Assembly (NCBI RefSeq): GCF_013761005.1
Contig: NZ_JACDUS010000018.1
Coordinates: forward strand, 1-33,879
Source of the DNA: Desulfosalsimonas propionicica
Lineage (GTDB): Bacteria; Desulfobacterota; Desulfobacteria; Desulfobacterales; Desulfosalsimonadaceae
DNA length: 33,879 nt
Direction of reading: 5' to 3'
Part shown: positions 12,093 to 21,400 of the stretch, piece by piece
Numbering within the stretch: the stretch's first letter is position 1
Layout of the letters: every line of letters starts with the position of its first letter
Made by a program: the position numbers and the translations under genes
Notes under the pieces: model-generated
Told to the model about the DNA's origin: nothing
What the model saw: only the letters and a program-made list of their open reading frames with translations
The model's database searches: none

Positions 12093-14699
12093 TCAGGCAG
12101 GCTCCTCGTACACTTTGCGGATCGCGTCCGGGGTTATTTCATCGGCCGTGGCCACCCGGTAATCAATCAAATCATCATAATCGTCATGAGCAAACCCCAG
12201 AACCGCTTCGTCTTTCAGTGTTCTGTGGCAAATAATCTGCGGCTCCATGTTTTCCCGGTCCGGCCCCACGTCACGGAACACCAATTGAATCCGATGCCAG
12301 TCCTCATAAAAATATTCCTGCAGCAAAGGAATGATCTGAGTGAGCAAAACATGCTTGAACCCGGCAAAATCCGTTATCTTCATAAAATATGCATGACCCA
12401 CCATCATATCTCGATTCAGAAGAAAACGAATGCGCTGGTTTATAGTCTTAAGCAGCGCCCGCAAATTGATGCTGCCGCCTTCCCCGTCTTCTATATAACC
12501 ATCTCCGCGCGAGCCGTTGATAATCCCGGGATCCGGCATCAACTCCCGGAACGTGAACCTTCGGCGTAAAGCGGTATCCATCAGGGCAATGGATCGGTCG
12601 GCCGTGTTCATGGTGCCGTATAAATCCAGATTTGCCGGTACGCCGAAGGCCTCGCCGGAATACGGTAACGTCAGTGTCATGCCGCGGACCTTCCCACCAT
12701 TTTCATCGTACTCCGTCCGTTTGTCCGTTTCGATGAGGGTGATCAGCTCACCAAAAATCTTGGCGATATTGCCGCGGTTGATTTCATCAATAAAAATCGC
12801 ATACCGCTGGCCTGGGTCTGCCTTGGCTTTTTGAGCAATACGCTGAAACACGCCCGGCACAACCCTGTATTCAATCTCCCCGGTTTCGTCATTTTGAATC
12901 GGGCGAATGCCTTCCACAAAATCTTCATAACTATATGCCTGATGAAAGGTTATAAACTCATACCGCTGATGGGCCGCTTCTACTACCGGCCCTTTTTGTA
13001 AGGCCTGGGCCATAGAAACCTGCTCCGCGCATTCTTCCTCCCAGTCTGCCACCATGCGCCATTGCCCATCTTTCTGCTTGTCAAAGACATAGGGAACGCT
13101 TTTATTCTTGTATTGCACCGTCTGAGAACTCTCAACGGTATGGGCCTGCAGCGTAGCCCAGACCGTATTGGTGACGTGCCGGTTACGCCCCATAGCCCGG
13201 GCCTTTAAGGCGATATATTCATGATTTACAATTTCTTTTGCCCCGGCCCGGCCGCCAAGAGCCCAAAGAGCGGCAAAAACGGCATCAAACCAGCGCATAT
13301 CGAGCAGTTGTTGAATCAGCCAGGCTTCCCGGCCAATCTTTTGTTTCCGGCTGCGATAATCTCCGATCAAGTTGTTCAGGTAATACGTCTTGCCTGTACC
13401 CGGCGGGCCATAAACAATGAGATTGGTCGCTCCCGGGGCCGGGGGAACCGCGGGAACAACCTTCTCTTCCCAGCGCTTTTTTAAAATGCCGGCCAAACGT
13501 GTTTTTATTTCTATGCCGGAAGATTGCGGCGTCCAGTCTTGTTGATCAACGGTTATTTTTTTCAAGTCTTCCATCGTCAGGTAGGGATCATCCGCCATGG
13601 GATCCTGAATTCTTGAAAAAGCGACATCAACATGCCAGCAAGTCTGGCCGTTCTCCGCTTTTGCTTCCTCCCAGTGGGGGGCCTCATACGAAGCCGTTAC
13701 AATGTTGCCGACAGCAACTATCCCTTTGGGAGAAACACCTGTGCGGGCAAGATAGACCTTGTCACCGACGGCGGCCTTTCGATTGGCACAAGACCATCGA
13801 TGGGTCACGGTCTCTCCTTTATGGGTGGCCGCCCGGTCTGCTTCTAAACTTTGCCAGTTCCATTTGTCGGGATTCCAGGTCAACAGCCACGAGGCATTTC
13901 CAGGATCTTTCCAAAGCTCCCGCAGCGGGGTTTCATAAAAATCCAGGTCCTTTATACCAAAATTGTCTTCCTGGTTTTTCCGGATCGCGTAAAGTTCTTT
14001 GTCAATTTCCATAGCTGACATGGCATTGACCTGGGCTTCCGACTTTCTGCTGAAGGCTGTAACAACCTTACGGCGGTCCGTGCCGCCAAAAATCCGTTCA
14101 AAGCTGTCCGGGAAAAGCAGAAACAGCATCATGTGGCGAAACTGCCTGCCATCACACTCGGGGGTTTGCTCCAGCCATTCAGCCAGCTTCCAGCCGCTAT
14201 TTAAAAGCGCTTCACGATCCGGTGGAGCCAGTTCCTTTAAATTCATTACAATACGTATGATAAAGACATATTCCCGGGCTCTGTTAGTATTAAAACCTGT
14301 TCCGGCACTGCCCACACCATTGAGATATTTATCCCACAGCCAGGGGGAAGCTTCGGGAAAAGATTCCTCCGCCCAGCCCCAGATCGTCTGTATGCCCTCC
14401 CGTTTTTTTTCTACCCCGATATTGCTGGGGCAAAGGAACATGATCCAGAGAATTTCAGCGGCCAGTTGTTTGACTTCAGGAGCCGTATTCACAAGCTGGG
14501 CAGACAGTTTTTCAAAAAAAGAACCTTCTCCCTCAAGGGGTTGATTCACAAAATTTTCGTTCAAGGCCTGAAAATGCTCCAGCCGCCACAGAGACTTATC
14601 CGTAAATATGGAACCTTCGGTCAGCAATCCCTGTTGTCGCCAGTGCTCAGCCGCTTCCAGAATGGCGGTGGCGTCTTTATCGCCTGTGTATCTGCTCAT
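12093..14699 (-). CDS. mcrB: McrB-type GTPase with EVE modified-base-binding domain (868 aa)
   Basis: An AAAGGT site precedes the ATG. Residues 1-260 form a helical domain of a kind found before EVE in some McrB proteins. Residues about 266-410 are an EVE (PUA-like) domain: WLLTWNPDKWNW at its start, a V-G-D-K-V-Y-L-A-R-T-G strand pair, and G-I-V-A-V-G-N-I-V. EVE domains flip out and read modified bases. The C-terminal AAA+ GTPase has Walker A GPPGTGKT (431-438), Walker B F-I-D-E-I-N-R-G-N (about 636) and the McrB signature M-N-T-A-D-R-S with A-L-R-R-R-F (about 696-715). With McrC it makes a type IV system that cuts modified phage DNA and must ignore the N6-methyladenine made by the BREX methylase. 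Confidence 0.9.
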   Translation of the reverse strand: MSRYTGDKDATAILEAAEHWRQQGLLTEGSIFTDKSLWRLEHFQALNENFVNQPLEGEGSFFEKLSAQLVNTAPEVKQLAAEILWIMFLCPSNIGVEKKREGIQTIWGWAEESFPEASPWLWDKYLNGVGSAGTGFNTNRAREYVFIIRIVMNLKELAPPDREALLNSGWKLAEWLEQTPECDGRQFRHMMLFLLFPDSFERIFGGTDRRKVVTAFSRKSEAQVNAMSAMEIDKELYAIRKNQEDNFGIKDLDFYETPLRELWKDPGNASWLLTWNPDKWNWQSLEADRAATHKGETVTHRWSCANRKAAVGDKVYLARTGVSPKGIVAVGNIVTASYEAPHWEEAKAENGQTCWHVDVAFSRIQDPMADDPYLTMEDLKKITVDQQDWTPQSSGIEIKTRLAGILKKRWEEKVVPAVPPAPGATNLIVYGPPGTGKTYYLNNLIGDYRSRKQKIGREAWLIQQLLDMRWFDAVFAALWALGGRAGAKEIVNHEYIALKARAMGRNRHVTNTVWATLQAHTVESSQTVQYKNKSVPYVFDKQKDGQWRMVADWEEECAEQVSMAQALQKGPVVEAAHQRYEFITFHQAYSYEDFVEGIRPIQNDETGEIEYRVVPGVFQRIAQKAKADPGQRYAIFIDEINRGNIAKIFGELITLIETDKRTEYDENGGKVRGMTLTLPYSGEAFGVPANLDLYGTMNTADRSIALMDTALRRRFTFRELMPDPGIINGSRGDGYIEDGEGGSINLRALLKTINQRIRFLLNRDMMVGHAYFMKITDFAGFKHVLLTQIIPLLQEYFYEDWHRIQLVFRDVGPDRENMEPQIICHRTLKDEAVLGFAHDDYDDLIDYRVATADEITPDAIRKVYEEPA

Positions 14700-14729
14700 A
14701 ACAACGACCTTTTTTTCTTATGTTTGTGA

Positions 14730-14756
14730 ATTATGCGCCGGTTTTTTTGATATCAA
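14730..14756 (-). promoter_or_regulatory. Weak sigma-70-like promoter candidate before mcrB
   Basis: On the minus strand TTGATA is followed after 15 bases by CATAAT, about 30 bases before the mcrB start. The spacing is short of the optimum. The 251-bp gap from 14700 to 14950 is the longest break in the run of minus-strand genes left of 30870, so mcrBC probably has its own promoter near here. Nothing else is seen in the gap. Confidence 0.3.
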
Positions 14757-14950
14757 TGGAATGTCGCCAACACGCGCGTCTTTGTAATGGAGGCGAAGCC
14801 GCCGGAAAAGCCGTCGCCGTGCCTGGCCTTGTTTTATGCACCTAAAGAAAGTCATATCAGCATTAAAAGCGATGAAATGGATGGAACCTCTTGATTTTTT
14901 AAAGGCTCATTTTCGAATTAAATAGAATTCAATAACGGATGAAAGAAAAA

Positions 14951-15577
14951 TCACAACCGATCCGTATCCACCAGAATTCGCCCATGCCCATTATTTTCCA
15001 GCCACCAGTATGTGAAATGTTTTGACATCCAGCTCGCGGTGCGCTCTGTTGCGAGCCCCCGGATTGTTGATGTATAGATAATCGGAATGCCGAGCTTTGC
15101 TTCAATCGCGTCCAGTGTGCCACAGACGGTATTGGGATGGACAGCAGAAGGGATATCAAACTGCTCGAATCCGCCTTTGATATCTTCAAAAGTGGCCTCG
15201 ATAAGAATGGCCTTCCATTGGAACAATGCCAATCGGTGGCAGGCACCAATAAAGCGCTGCCGATAGGTGACGGTGCAAGCTATCAAGTCCGGAAGGCTTT
15301 TACGTTCCAGGCAAAGAATATTTTCCATCCCCTCCACCGTGTAATCACCGGTTTTCATATTTGCCCTGCGTTCACCAGCGATCCAGTTGGGATGATTTTC
15401 GTATATAGGTAATGGTTCTTTTTCCAGCGTATCGACGATGACGATGGGCTTTGGGATGCCCTGGCTCCGAATGATACTGTGTCCTTGGCGTATCACTCTG
15501 AGTCGCGACGTGCTTGGTGTAAGAAAAGTATATTCCTTGCCCATCGGGGCCCCATGGCTTTTTAATTTCTTATCCAA
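14951..15577 (-). CDS. Stand-alone ERCC4-fold nuclease (208 aa)
   Basis: The sequence carries the XPF/ERCC4 nuclease pattern: strand I-V-I-V-D-T (45-50), the turn T-G-D-Y-T-V-E-G-M (76-84) and the catalytic ERK motif in L-C-L-E-R-K-S-L-P-D-L (88-98). R-x-R-F is represented by T-Y-R-Q-R-F, and a helix-strand end A-I-L-I-E-A-T-F-E-D-I follows. S-A-V-H-P-N-T-V-C-G-T-L-D-A-I-E is the conserved late segment of the small bacterial group. No helicase or HhH2 part is present. TTG at 15577 has GGAG seven bases upstream; the ATG at 15544 is the alternative. ERCC4 nucleases cut branched DNA. It follows the helicase gene by 91 bases and could act with it, or be cargo. Confidence 0.8.
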   Translation of the reverse strand: MDKKLKSHGAPMGKEYTFLTPSTSRLRVIRQGHSIIRSQGIPKPIVIVDTLEKEPLPIYENHPNWIAGERRANMKTGDYTVEGMENILCLERKSLPDLIACTVTYRQRFIGACHRLALFQWKAILIEATFEDIKGGFEQFDIPSAVHPNTVCGTLDAIEAKLGIPIIYTSTIRGLATERTASWMSKHFTYWWLENNGHGRILVDTDRL

Positions 15578-15668
15578 CCTTTCGCTCCGCTCACACGGTT
15601 CATATTTACTAGTTCGCTACTCATGCTTATATCCAAGCTCACGCAGCTTCCTCAGCAACAGCTATCTT

Positions 15669-18404
15669 TTAATTTAGGTCCACTGAAACATCAGTCCTCT
15701 TATTCCAAGGAGGATCTTTTTCCCGATGAGTTCCAGGGATCAAACAGGCAAATTCCGCGATTACAGGCAATTGAAATGGAAGATCGAGTTCCTCGATACG
15801 GTAGGACAAGTGTGACCGAGCCTCTTTGATCAGGGCCGTGGTTTCTTGTTCCGGAATCGGTTCGGCGTCAAACAGTTGACTCCTGGGCTTATCAGCATAA
15901 AGGTTAAGAAGCTTGATGATTTCCCAATCTTTAAGTAATACCCATCCGTCGTCTTTTTTCTTCTGCAAGCCTGTAATAACTTTTTTAACGGGTCCCTTTG
16001 AGCCGGTAATTCGGTCCCGCAGGGCGAAGATAACCAGAGGGTCAGGGAAATCGCCCACTGCGGCAAGTGCGTCAGTCAGATCGTCGGCAGCACTGATTAC
16101 TCTGTCTACGATTTTTAGACCTATGCCGGCGACATCCTCGCCATTTAAAGGCTTCAGATCCCGCGCAAAGAGCAGGTTGTACCGATCGGCAATGGTAAAA
16201 TCGGTTAGCCATTGGGAAGGTGTCTTAAAGTTTAAGCGCGTCTTATCAATCTGATTGGGGCGCCTCCCCATAACAGCGAACAGAGCTTTGAATAAAGGTA
16301 TAAGGTCGGGAAGATCCACTTTTGGGATCTGATCGGCAACTTCGCCGAAATCAAAGCGAGCGACGTTGCCAAAAAGATTCTGCACGATCCTTACGGCATC
16401 CTCGCCCCCGAAAGTTGCTGTCTTGGAATCAAACCAATCTTCTATTCGTTGTCCGTGAAGTGCCGGTTCGGCATCGGAAAATAACTCTGTAAACATCCGC
16501 GGTGAAGCCATCCCGATTACCAGTTGCCGCATATCTTCCGGGTCGTCCATAGCACCTTGGAAGGCTAAGTTAATTCTCTCCAGTTTTTCATCCAGGCACT
16601 CCCAGATGCGACTCTCAATTGTATCCGGATTTCTAATCGTTACCACATCTACAGTTTCCTTTTGACCGTATCGATTCAACCGCCCGACACGCTGGTGGAG
16701 TCTCATTGGATTCCAGGGCAGATCTACGTGTATGAGATTGCTGCAGTTTTCCTGAAGGTCAATTCCTTCCCCCGCGGCCTCAGTAGAGACAAGAAATCGT
16801 ACCTCACCCCTATTAAAACGATTTGCTGCACGGAGCCGGTCCTCTTTAATGGTGCGGACTGTTCCATCGGCGGCCTTGACATTTTCAATAAATCCATCGC
16901 CGTTAATAAAGGTGACACAATCATCACCGTATTGGGCCTTAAGGGCACTCATAAGGAGTGCCTGCGTTGCCTTGTATTCAGTGAAAAAAAGGACAGTGCG
17001 CCCATAATAATCCTTTTCGACCACGTCGAGAATTCGCTGTATTTTTGTTTCTTGCTCAATTTCGTTCGCTTTGTTTAACAGCTCCTCTATTGCAGGGATT
17101 TCATTTGGATTGAGTGAAACCCTGTCATCGATATTACGTGAAACACGTTCTTCGATTTGGGCAAGTTCATCCAAATTCGAAGGATCGTCCTCTGCTATCA
17201 ATTCTTCCATGCGCTTTATATCTGTATTCCATTGTTCTACTCTCGTTTTTGCTCCCTGGAGTCTTTCAAGGCGCTTTGCCAGAGCCCGCCGAACCGCTGC
17301 GACCGAACTTGAAGCAAGTTTTTGCATGGTGATCAACACATAAATCGCCACCCTTTGTTGCTGTTGTCCAAGGTTTGCCGCATATGTCTTTCCTGTTACG
17401 ATAAAGTCGGTGAGCATTTCGTAGAAGCGAGCCTCAGCCTCTGAGTAAGTGTATTTTTCTAAATGGGGCCTCACCGGTTTGAATATAGGGTTGCCCATCA
17501 TGTCTGTTACCCTGGCCTTGTTATTGCGGATCATCACTTTTTTTAGTTTGTGAGCCTGCTCTTCAAGGGGCATTTTCGGGTCAAATTCATCGGGATCAAG
17601 CAGTTTCAACAGTGAAAGAAAACCCAGATCTTTTCCGCGGTGGGGCGTACCGGTAAAAAAAATCATCGAATGTATTTGACCATGATCCTGGAGATGTTCT
17701 GCTAACTGGAATGATAGGGTACGCCCTCGAATCTCGTCCACATTCAGATGGTGTGCTTCATCCACAATTACAAGATCCCATGGATCCGCACCAGCCAGTC
17801 GTTCCCAGCGGCTTCCTGTGTTGGTGCGAAGAGTGTGGGCTGATGCGACAACTTTATCGTGAGTGTTCCAAAAGTCAGATCTTTTCGTATCGATCGAAGA
17901 CGCATACATAGATACCCTAATATCAAACATTTCCCTCAGGCGCGTCTGCCATTGCTCTGTAAGACTTGCAGGAGTAAGAATCAAAAGGCGCTTCACGCGA
18001 CCTGAAGAAAGCAGGGGTGTAAGGATCAGGCCAGCCTCTACGGTCTTTCCAAGTCCCACATCATCCGCTATCATCCATCTACGTGGCCAGGATTCCAGGA
18101 CTTTTTTACAGACCCAGAGTTGATGCGGAAGCAAAGCGATTCTTGAACTCGAAAAGACCCCCCATGCATCATTTACTGAAAGCACACAGCTGCCGATTAT
18201 CCTGGTCACCACATTCAGGGCGGGATCAAGCTTATCCCCATCCGCACGGTCACTCACCCCTTCAATCAACTCCAGGTCGGCAGGGAAACATTCCTCGACG
18301 CCATGCTCGAACCTGACGAGAACGCTTTCTCCGTCATCCATGCGCACTGTTCCCTGGCCAAAACTGCGGTGTCTTACATTAGCGCCTTTCTTGAAACCAG
18401 ACAT
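15669..18404 (-). CDS. SNF2/RapA-family DNA helicase-like ATPase (911 aa)
   Basis: The ATG at 18404 overlaps the stop of the giant gene as TAATG and has GGAGG four bases before it; a longer frame to 18458 is unlikely. Residues 1-48 are a Tudor/CarD-like barrel (GANVRHRSFGQGTV, then VLVRFEHGVEECFPADLELI). The first helicase lobe has D-D-V-G-L-G-K-T (about 114-121) and V-D-E-A-H-H (about 213-218). The second has V-S-T-E-A-A-G-E-G-I-D-L-Q and Q-R-V-G-R-L-N-R-Y-G-Q (about 570-580). This is the HepA/RapA type also found as DrmD in class 1 DISARM, but drmA, drmB and drmC are absent. Coupling to the GHKL gene predicts equal expression and a shared function, probably translocation on phage DNA. Confidence 0.85.
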   Translation of the reverse strand: MSGFKKGANVRHRSFGQGTVRMDDGESVLVRFEHGVEECFPADLELIEGVSDRADGDKLDPALNVVTRIIGSCVLSVNDAWGVFSSSRIALLPHQLWVCKKVLESWPRRWMIADDVGLGKTVEAGLILTPLLSSGRVKRLLILTPASLTEQWQTRLREMFDIRVSMYASSIDTKRSDFWNTHDKVVASAHTLRTNTGSRWERLAGADPWDLVIVDEAHHLNVDEIRGRTLSFQLAEHLQDHGQIHSMIFFTGTPHRGKDLGFLSLLKLLDPDEFDPKMPLEEQAHKLKKVMIRNNKARVTDMMGNPIFKPVRPHLEKYTYSEAEARFYEMLTDFIVTGKTYAANLGQQQQRVAIYVLITMQKLASSSVAAVRRALAKRLERLQGAKTRVEQWNTDIKRMEELIAEDDPSNLDELAQIEERVSRNIDDRVSLNPNEIPAIEELLNKANEIEQETKIQRILDVVEKDYYGRTVLFFTEYKATQALLMSALKAQYGDDCVTFINGDGFIENVKAADGTVRTIKEDRLRAANRFNRGEVRFLVSTEAAGEGIDLQENCSNLIHVDLPWNPMRLHQRVGRLNRYGQKETVDVVTIRNPDTIESRIWECLDEKLERINLAFQGAMDDPEDMRQLVIGMASPRMFTELFSDAEPALHGQRIEDWFDSKTATFGGEDAVRIVQNLFGNVARFDFGEVADQIPKVDLPDLIPLFKALFAVMGRRPNQIDKTRLNFKTPSQWLTDFTIADRYNLLFARDLKPLNGEDVAGIGLKIVDRVISAADDLTDALAAVGDFPDPLVIFALRDRITGSKGPVKKVITGLQKKKDDGWVLLKDWEIIKLLNLYADKPRSQLFDAEPIPEQETTALIKEARSHLSYRIEELDLPFQLPVIAEFACLIPGTHREKDPPWNKRTDVSVDLN

Positions 18405-21400
18405 TATACCTCCAGGCCGAGTTCTTGTTGGAGTTGATGATTTTCGGCTATATAACAAAAAGGGATATCGAATGCCTTGTGAAGATTAGGGGTAGCGGTG
18501 TCCAGTTCGGATTTTAAGAAATCGTATATAGCTTTTGCCTTATCCCGGTTAGGGACGCCGCTATCGATCGTCTCGAGCCCGAGGGGACATAGGAAACGGA
18601 CAATCTGATCTGAAGGAACCCAGCAGTCTGGTAGTAGATGGTTGCCTTCAAGGATATTCATCCGCACGAGCTCCCGTAGAATCCAGTGTAGGCCAAAGTT
18701 GAGGGGGGCCGGGGGCGCGTCAAATTGTTGACCTGCTCCTGTAAGCGCCTCATCAACCCGAGGAGCAAGCAAACAAGACACCCGATATAGTTCTGCAGGC
18801 CGTCTTTCAGCTGATCGAATGAGCCTTTTATAAGTCTCGAGATGCCTGCTTAATTGGTATATAGCGGGGAAAAGTGACATCCATCTCAGATACTCCAGTT
18901 TTTCTTGGCTCCTGTCTTGCCAAATGCGAAGCAGGTCCATCCAAGCTGTTGTTTCATCGGGGTTTTTAAAAATTTCCCACCAGCCTTCCCGCTTGATAAA
19001 TTCAGCAAAGTTTCTGTGATGACTTCGTTGCGTTAGCCCCAGGCTGCGGCAAGCACCCAGTACAAAAAGGGCCAGCCAATGGTCCTTGGAGTCGTTTTGT
19101 AGACCGTATGAAATCCCGTGGTGTCTCAACCAGTCGGGCCAAGCCTTTGTCTCATAGGCATCAATGACACGATCGCGATTATGCGGATCGTTCCACCATA
19201 GTCTAAATCTTTCAAAAAATGTCAGCCTATTGGCCTCAGGCAAGGTCCGTCCTTCCGGAATCTCCTCCGGGATTTCCTGAAACCGTGTTGGAAAAAGAGC
19301 AGCCAGAAGTTGGCGGGACTGCCAATGGTCTTCCCTGTTAAGTGCGGCAAGCATTGAACGGACTTGCTCGTATTCGCTCAGCCAAACCGGCCTTGAATGA
19401 TGAGGGATAAGCTTTTCCAGGATTTCTTTTTGGAGTCTTCCATCCAGAAGATATTTCAACGCCTCATGTCTATGATCGCCCGTGAGATTTGTGTACCATG
19501 AGGCCATCACAGCAGCATCAATCTCATGACGAGCTCTCAGCCTCAGAAATATCTCAAGATCTTCCCTGCAAACAATATACTCGGGGTCAAGAATGCTGTA
19601 TTGAGGGGCAAATGCTGCTCGAAGAAATTCATCTTGGTCCACAGCCTCTGTTTCAACTTGAATGGCTGTTGGCGGTAGTAATAATTTTCGTAAAGGACTG
19701 AAATTGCCGTCAAGGGAACGCGCGTTAAGTTTTGAATACCATGGTTGGCCGGTTGCGCTTTCCTGGATTTGCTCCCAGATGACGCCCTCGGCCAACGGCC
19801 GGAGTCCATGATGCCTTTCTGGCGTTAGAGTATAGTTCCAACTTTCGGCCAGTTCATGAAAAAGATCTGCAGGGGAAAATTCCTTTACAGCTGCTGACAA
19901 AAAAGGCTGCAGGAGCTGGACGATTTCTTCTGAGGCCACTACATGGCTACGGGCGATCGCGGTTATGTCATCAATTTGCGAAATAGCCCGGCAGATTGCT
20001 GGGCTATCAAGCCCTTCTGATGCCATTTCTACCTGTGTATTGTCATTCAAGACAGGCAATCGGGGCAAAAAAGGCTCCGGCAGCCCGGAAGGAACTATAG
20101 ATCGCGCCCTCATCCATCCTGAAATTCCACGTCCATCGCCATGGAGGCTAAGTAGTAATTCTTTTCGGAGCTGGTCTCTGTTGTCTATCCCGCTGGCGAG
20201 AATTTTCCACAGCGCCGAGAGAAATTCTATAGACTCATTTCCTTTAGGGGGCCCATTCAAGGGATTATCTTTTCTGTTTTCAAGGGCGTCGTGCAAGTTT
20301 AGCAGGCTTTTTCCAAGCGTTTCGCCAAGCAGATCAAATACTCTGCGAGTTTTCTCATCCTCCAAGGCGACATGGGCCCTGCCTGGATCCAGCTTGAATG
20401 GTCCGTTAACGGCATATCCACATCCCCAGCTTTCGCTTGTGGGAGTCACATTCCATAGAAACGGCATATCCATCGGGAGGGCTTTTGGTCTGTCATGTTT
20501 GAGACCGATTATAACCGCTTCTGTTCCCTTGCTATTTCCAGCCTCCCTTGGACAGAAACGGAGTATACGCCAACGGCCATCAGTCTCTGGAAGGGTGACT
20601 GGATCCTTTGCTAACGACCAGCCTGGCGCACCGTCGATTTGTTGTCCTTCGAATGTACTGATGCCCGGGCGCGGGCCTCCCTCAATAACCACTTTCCGGA
20701 TTTGACGAGAAAAAGCTGGAAGAAATGCTCTGGCATAATGAAAATTCTTGAATATGCCGTTAAGCAATTCGGATTCATCAAGGTCTTCGCGCAGCGGCAA
20801 TTTAATGATAGTTGGGGGGTGGCCATTTATGGGCTGGCGGTCTGTTTCCTCTGGCAAGGCCTGTTCAACAGGCAATATTCCGCCCTTTATCGTAAAGGCC
20901 AGAAAGCCGCTTATGACCGAAGGCATTTCTGAAACCAGGTGAACGGATTTGAAACCAAGCCCGAATCTCCCGGTTGTTGATGATGATGAACTTTGGCCGG
21001 GGGTCTCCCCTGGTTTGCCGCTCAGATTAAGCAGCATCATAAAATAGAGATCCTGATCCCACTGCCTCTCGGGTCCAGCCGGAAATCCAGTCCCCCCTGT
21101 TTCATTGATCGGCCGGCCATAATGTTTGATTTCTATTTCCGGCTTATCATCATACCTGTTGACTCTTATGAAAAGGCACTGCACTTCGGCAGGCAAATCT
21201 GTACCCGATATTTCAGCTGATTGGGCAAGTGCGTCGTCAGCGTTTTGTGATAGTTCCAGCAATACGCTGCTCTCGGTATAACCAAATCTTTTCATCAGCT
21301 CCTGCATGCGGTACCAGATAAACTTCTGGTACTCCGGTTCGTTTCGAACTAAACTGCCCAATTTCTCAAGTGCTGATCGCTCGTCCCTAATTGCCTTATT

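Noticed and set aside
13499-14014. Plus-strand open frame within mcrB
   Set aside because: It is the antisense shadow of the EVE-domain coding region.
15669-18404. Assignment of the locus to DISARM through its DrmD-like helicase
   Set aside because: No drmA, drmB or drmC and no DISARM methylase is adjacent; the neighbours are BREX genes.
19965-20705. 246-codon plus-strand open frame inside the giant gene
   Set aside because: It is a shadow of the GHKL coding frame, serine-rich and without a ribosome site or family pattern.
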